Origin: Pantoea vagans
GTDB lineage: Bacteria > Pseudomonadota > Gammaproteobacteria > Enterobacterales > Enterobacteriaceae
Direction of reading: 5' to 3'
Length of the DNA stretch: 64,000 nt
Assembly (NCBI RefSeq): GCF_001506165.1
Contig: NZ_CP011427.1
Coordinates: 4,154,001-4,218,000, forward strand
Below are positions 62,851-64,000 of the stretch, piece after piece. A program made the position numbers and the translations under genes. Numbering within the stretch: the stretch's first letter is position 1; each line of letters begins with the position of its first letter. The notes under the pieces were generated by a model. That model saw nothing but the letters and a program-made list of their open reading frames with translations. It ran no database searches and was not told where the DNA came from.

Positions 62851-63894
62851 ATGAAAATTCTGGTTATTGGCCCATCCTGGGTCGGCGATATGATGATGTC
62901 GCAAAGTCTCTATCGCACGCTCAAGGCTGAGCATCCAGATGCGGTGATTGATGTGATGGCGCCGGCCTGGTGTCGGCCTTTACTGTCACGCATGCCAGAG
63001 GTCAATCAGGCGCTGGCGATGCCGCTTGGCCATGGTGCTTTAGCGCTGGGTGAGCGGCGTCGTTTGGGGAAATCTCTCAGCGCCAGTGGCTATGATCGCG
63101 CTTACGTGCTGCCTAACTCGTTTAAATCGGCGCTGGTGCCGTTTTTTGCCGGAATTAAACGCCGTGTCGGTTGGCGTGGTGAGATGCGTTATGGCTTGCT
63201 AAATGATGTGCGCGTATTGGATAAACCGGCATTTCCGCTGATGGTCGAGCGTTATGTGGCGCTGGGTTATGATCAGCCAGTATCTTCTGCCCAGCAGTTA
63301 CCGCAGCCCTTGCTCTGGCCGCAACTGCGCGTAGATGATGAAGAAAAGCGCATGACGGCCGCGCAATTTTCACTTTCCGCCGATCGTCCGGTTATTGGGT
63401 TTTGCCCAGGGGCTGAATTTGGCCCGGCTAAGCGCTGGCCGCATTACCACTATGCTGCCTTAGCGGAACAACTGATTGGTGAAGGCTATCAGGTTGTGCT
63501 GTTCGGCTCGGCTAAGGATCGTGAAACCGGTGACACTATTGTGCAAACGCTATCAGACGACGCGCGTGCACACTGCAAAAATCTGGCCGGTGACACGCAG
63601 TTGGAGCAGGCCGTTATCTTGATTGCTCACTGTGCTGCCGTTGTCAGTAATGACTCTGGCTTAATGCATATTGCTGCCGCGCTGAATCGCCCACTTGTGG
63701 CGTTGTATGGCCCAAGCAGCCCGGATTTCACGCCGCCATTGTCGCATCAGGCTCGCGTTATTCGTCTGATCACGGGCTATCACAAAGTGCGTAAGGGTGA
63801 TGCCGAAGAAGGCTATCACCAGAGTTTAATTGATATTCAGCCTGCTCGCGTTCATCAGGAACTGAGTGCGCTGCTGCAGCCGGTGCGGGAGTAG
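62851..63894 (+). CDS. waaF: LPS heptosyltransferase II, WaaF
   Basis: GT9 enzyme that adds heptose II to heptose I. It has 347 residues (348 in E. coli). Motifs: KILVIGPSWVGDMMMSQSLYR at the start with the acceptor-loop Asp, then PNSFKSALVPFFAGI, FCPGAEFGPAKRWPHYHYAALA (about 187, ADP-heptose site) and VSNDSGLMHIAAAL (about 262) followed by ALYGPSSPDFTPPL. It starts 17 bp after hldD and ends 2 bp before waaC, so the three are one operon. Confidence 0.97.
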   Translation: MKILVIGPSWVGDMMMSQSLYRTLKAEHPDAVIDVMAPAWCRPLLSRMPEVNQALAMPLGHGALALGERRRLGKSLSASGYDRAYVLPNSFKSALVPFFAGIKRRVGWRGEMRYGLLNDVRVLDKPAFPLMVERYVALGYDQPVSSAQQLPQPLLWPQLRVDDEEKRMTAAQFSLSADRPVIGFCPGAEFGPAKRWPHYHYAALAEQLIGEGYQVVLFGSAKDRETGDTIVQTLSDDARAHCKNLAGDTQLEQAVILIAHCAAVVSNDSGLMHIAAALNRPLVALYGPSSPDFTPPLSHQARVIRLITGYHKVRKGDAEEGYHQSLIDIQPARVHQELSALLQPVRE

Positions 63895-63896
63895 CC

Positions 63897-64000
63897 ATGC
63901 ACGTTTTGATTGTTAAAACCTCCTCAATGGGAGACGTGCTGCATACCTTACCTGCACTCACCGATGCGATGCAGGCCATGCCGGGCATCCGTTTTGATTG
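63897..64000 (+). CDS. waaC: LPS heptosyltransferase I, WaaC (3' end outside window)
   Basis: The last 104 bases encode HVLIVKTSSMGDVLHTLPAL and onward, which is the start of WaaC (E. coli begins RVLIVKTSSMGDVLHTLPAL). The enzyme adds the first heptose to Kdo of the inner core. ATG 63897 lies 2 bp after the waaF stop; the ribosome-binding site (GGGAG) is inside the end of waaF. Only about 34 residues of an expected 320 are in the window, cut by its edge. Confidence 0.93.
   Translation, partial: MHVLIVKTSSMGDVLHTLPALTDAMQAMPGIRFD

Overview
The window looks like a chromosomal segment of an enterobacterium. Every core gene matches its Escherichia coli counterpart closely, often residue for residue. 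Three features differ from E. coli K-12 and point towards Pantoea, Erwinia or a relative: the waaQ - wabG-like - waaA - waaE - coaD core-LPS order, the palindromic intergenic repeats, and an accessory block with a trehalose operon between yicG and yicC. The family placement is inference; the order Enterobacterales is secure. No rRNA, tRNA, CRISPR array, integrase, intact insertion sequence or prophage was seen.

Layout. 1-15520 carries polA (5' end missing), the sRNA Spot 42, engB, a CsrC-type sRNA, yihI, a small basic membrane protein, hemN, the nitrogen operon glnA-glnL-glnG with NtrC and sigma-54 sites, typA, yihX, yihY, dtd and fabY. At about 15.55 kb this order, which lies near 87 min in E. 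coli, joins genes that lie near 82 min there: yicH, xanP, then an oxidoreductase/MarR divergon where E. coli has gltS, then recG, trmH, spoT, rpoZ, gmk, ligB and yicG. From 28.8 to 40.9 kb is a block absent from this place in E. coli: a half-length Wzx-type flippase, a MITE-like repeat, an unassigned 88-residue protein, an SRPBCC protein, a DSD1-like PLP enzyme, an orphan outer-membrane efflux lipoprotein, lpxP, and a trehalose operon (treB-treC plus a LamB-type porin, with treR upstream). From 41 to 50.6 kb the usual order returns: yicC, (DUF3574 lipoprotein and nupC inserted), rph-pyrE, slmA, dut, coaBC, radC, rpmB-rpmG, mutM, coaD. From 50.6 kb to the end is the LPS inner/outer core region: waaE, waaA, a WaaG/WabG-type transferase, waaQ, a GT2 transferase, a GT9 transferase, a WabN-like deacetylase, a WabH-like GT4 transferase, tdh-kbl, and hldD-waaF-waaC (cut by the window end).

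How the genes work together. NtrB/NtrC control glnA through enhancer sites whose spacing to the sigma-54 promoter matches E. coli, and NtrC also covers the internal glnL promoter. Two global sRNAs (Spot 42 and CsrC) flank engB. SpoT, Gmk and RpoZ link guanine-nucleotide and (p)ppGpp metabolism to RNA polymerase. TreB, TreC and the porin form a full outer-membrane-to-cytoplasm trehalose route with two TreR operators and a possible CRP site. The LPS genes suggest a Klebsiella/Serratia-like core with a GlcNAc-transfer/deacetylation pair. No clearly new biological system was found. The least explained pieces are the AT-rich islet at 28.8-30.6 kb, the stop-loss overlap of ligB with yicG, and the mixed-strand core-LPS cluster.
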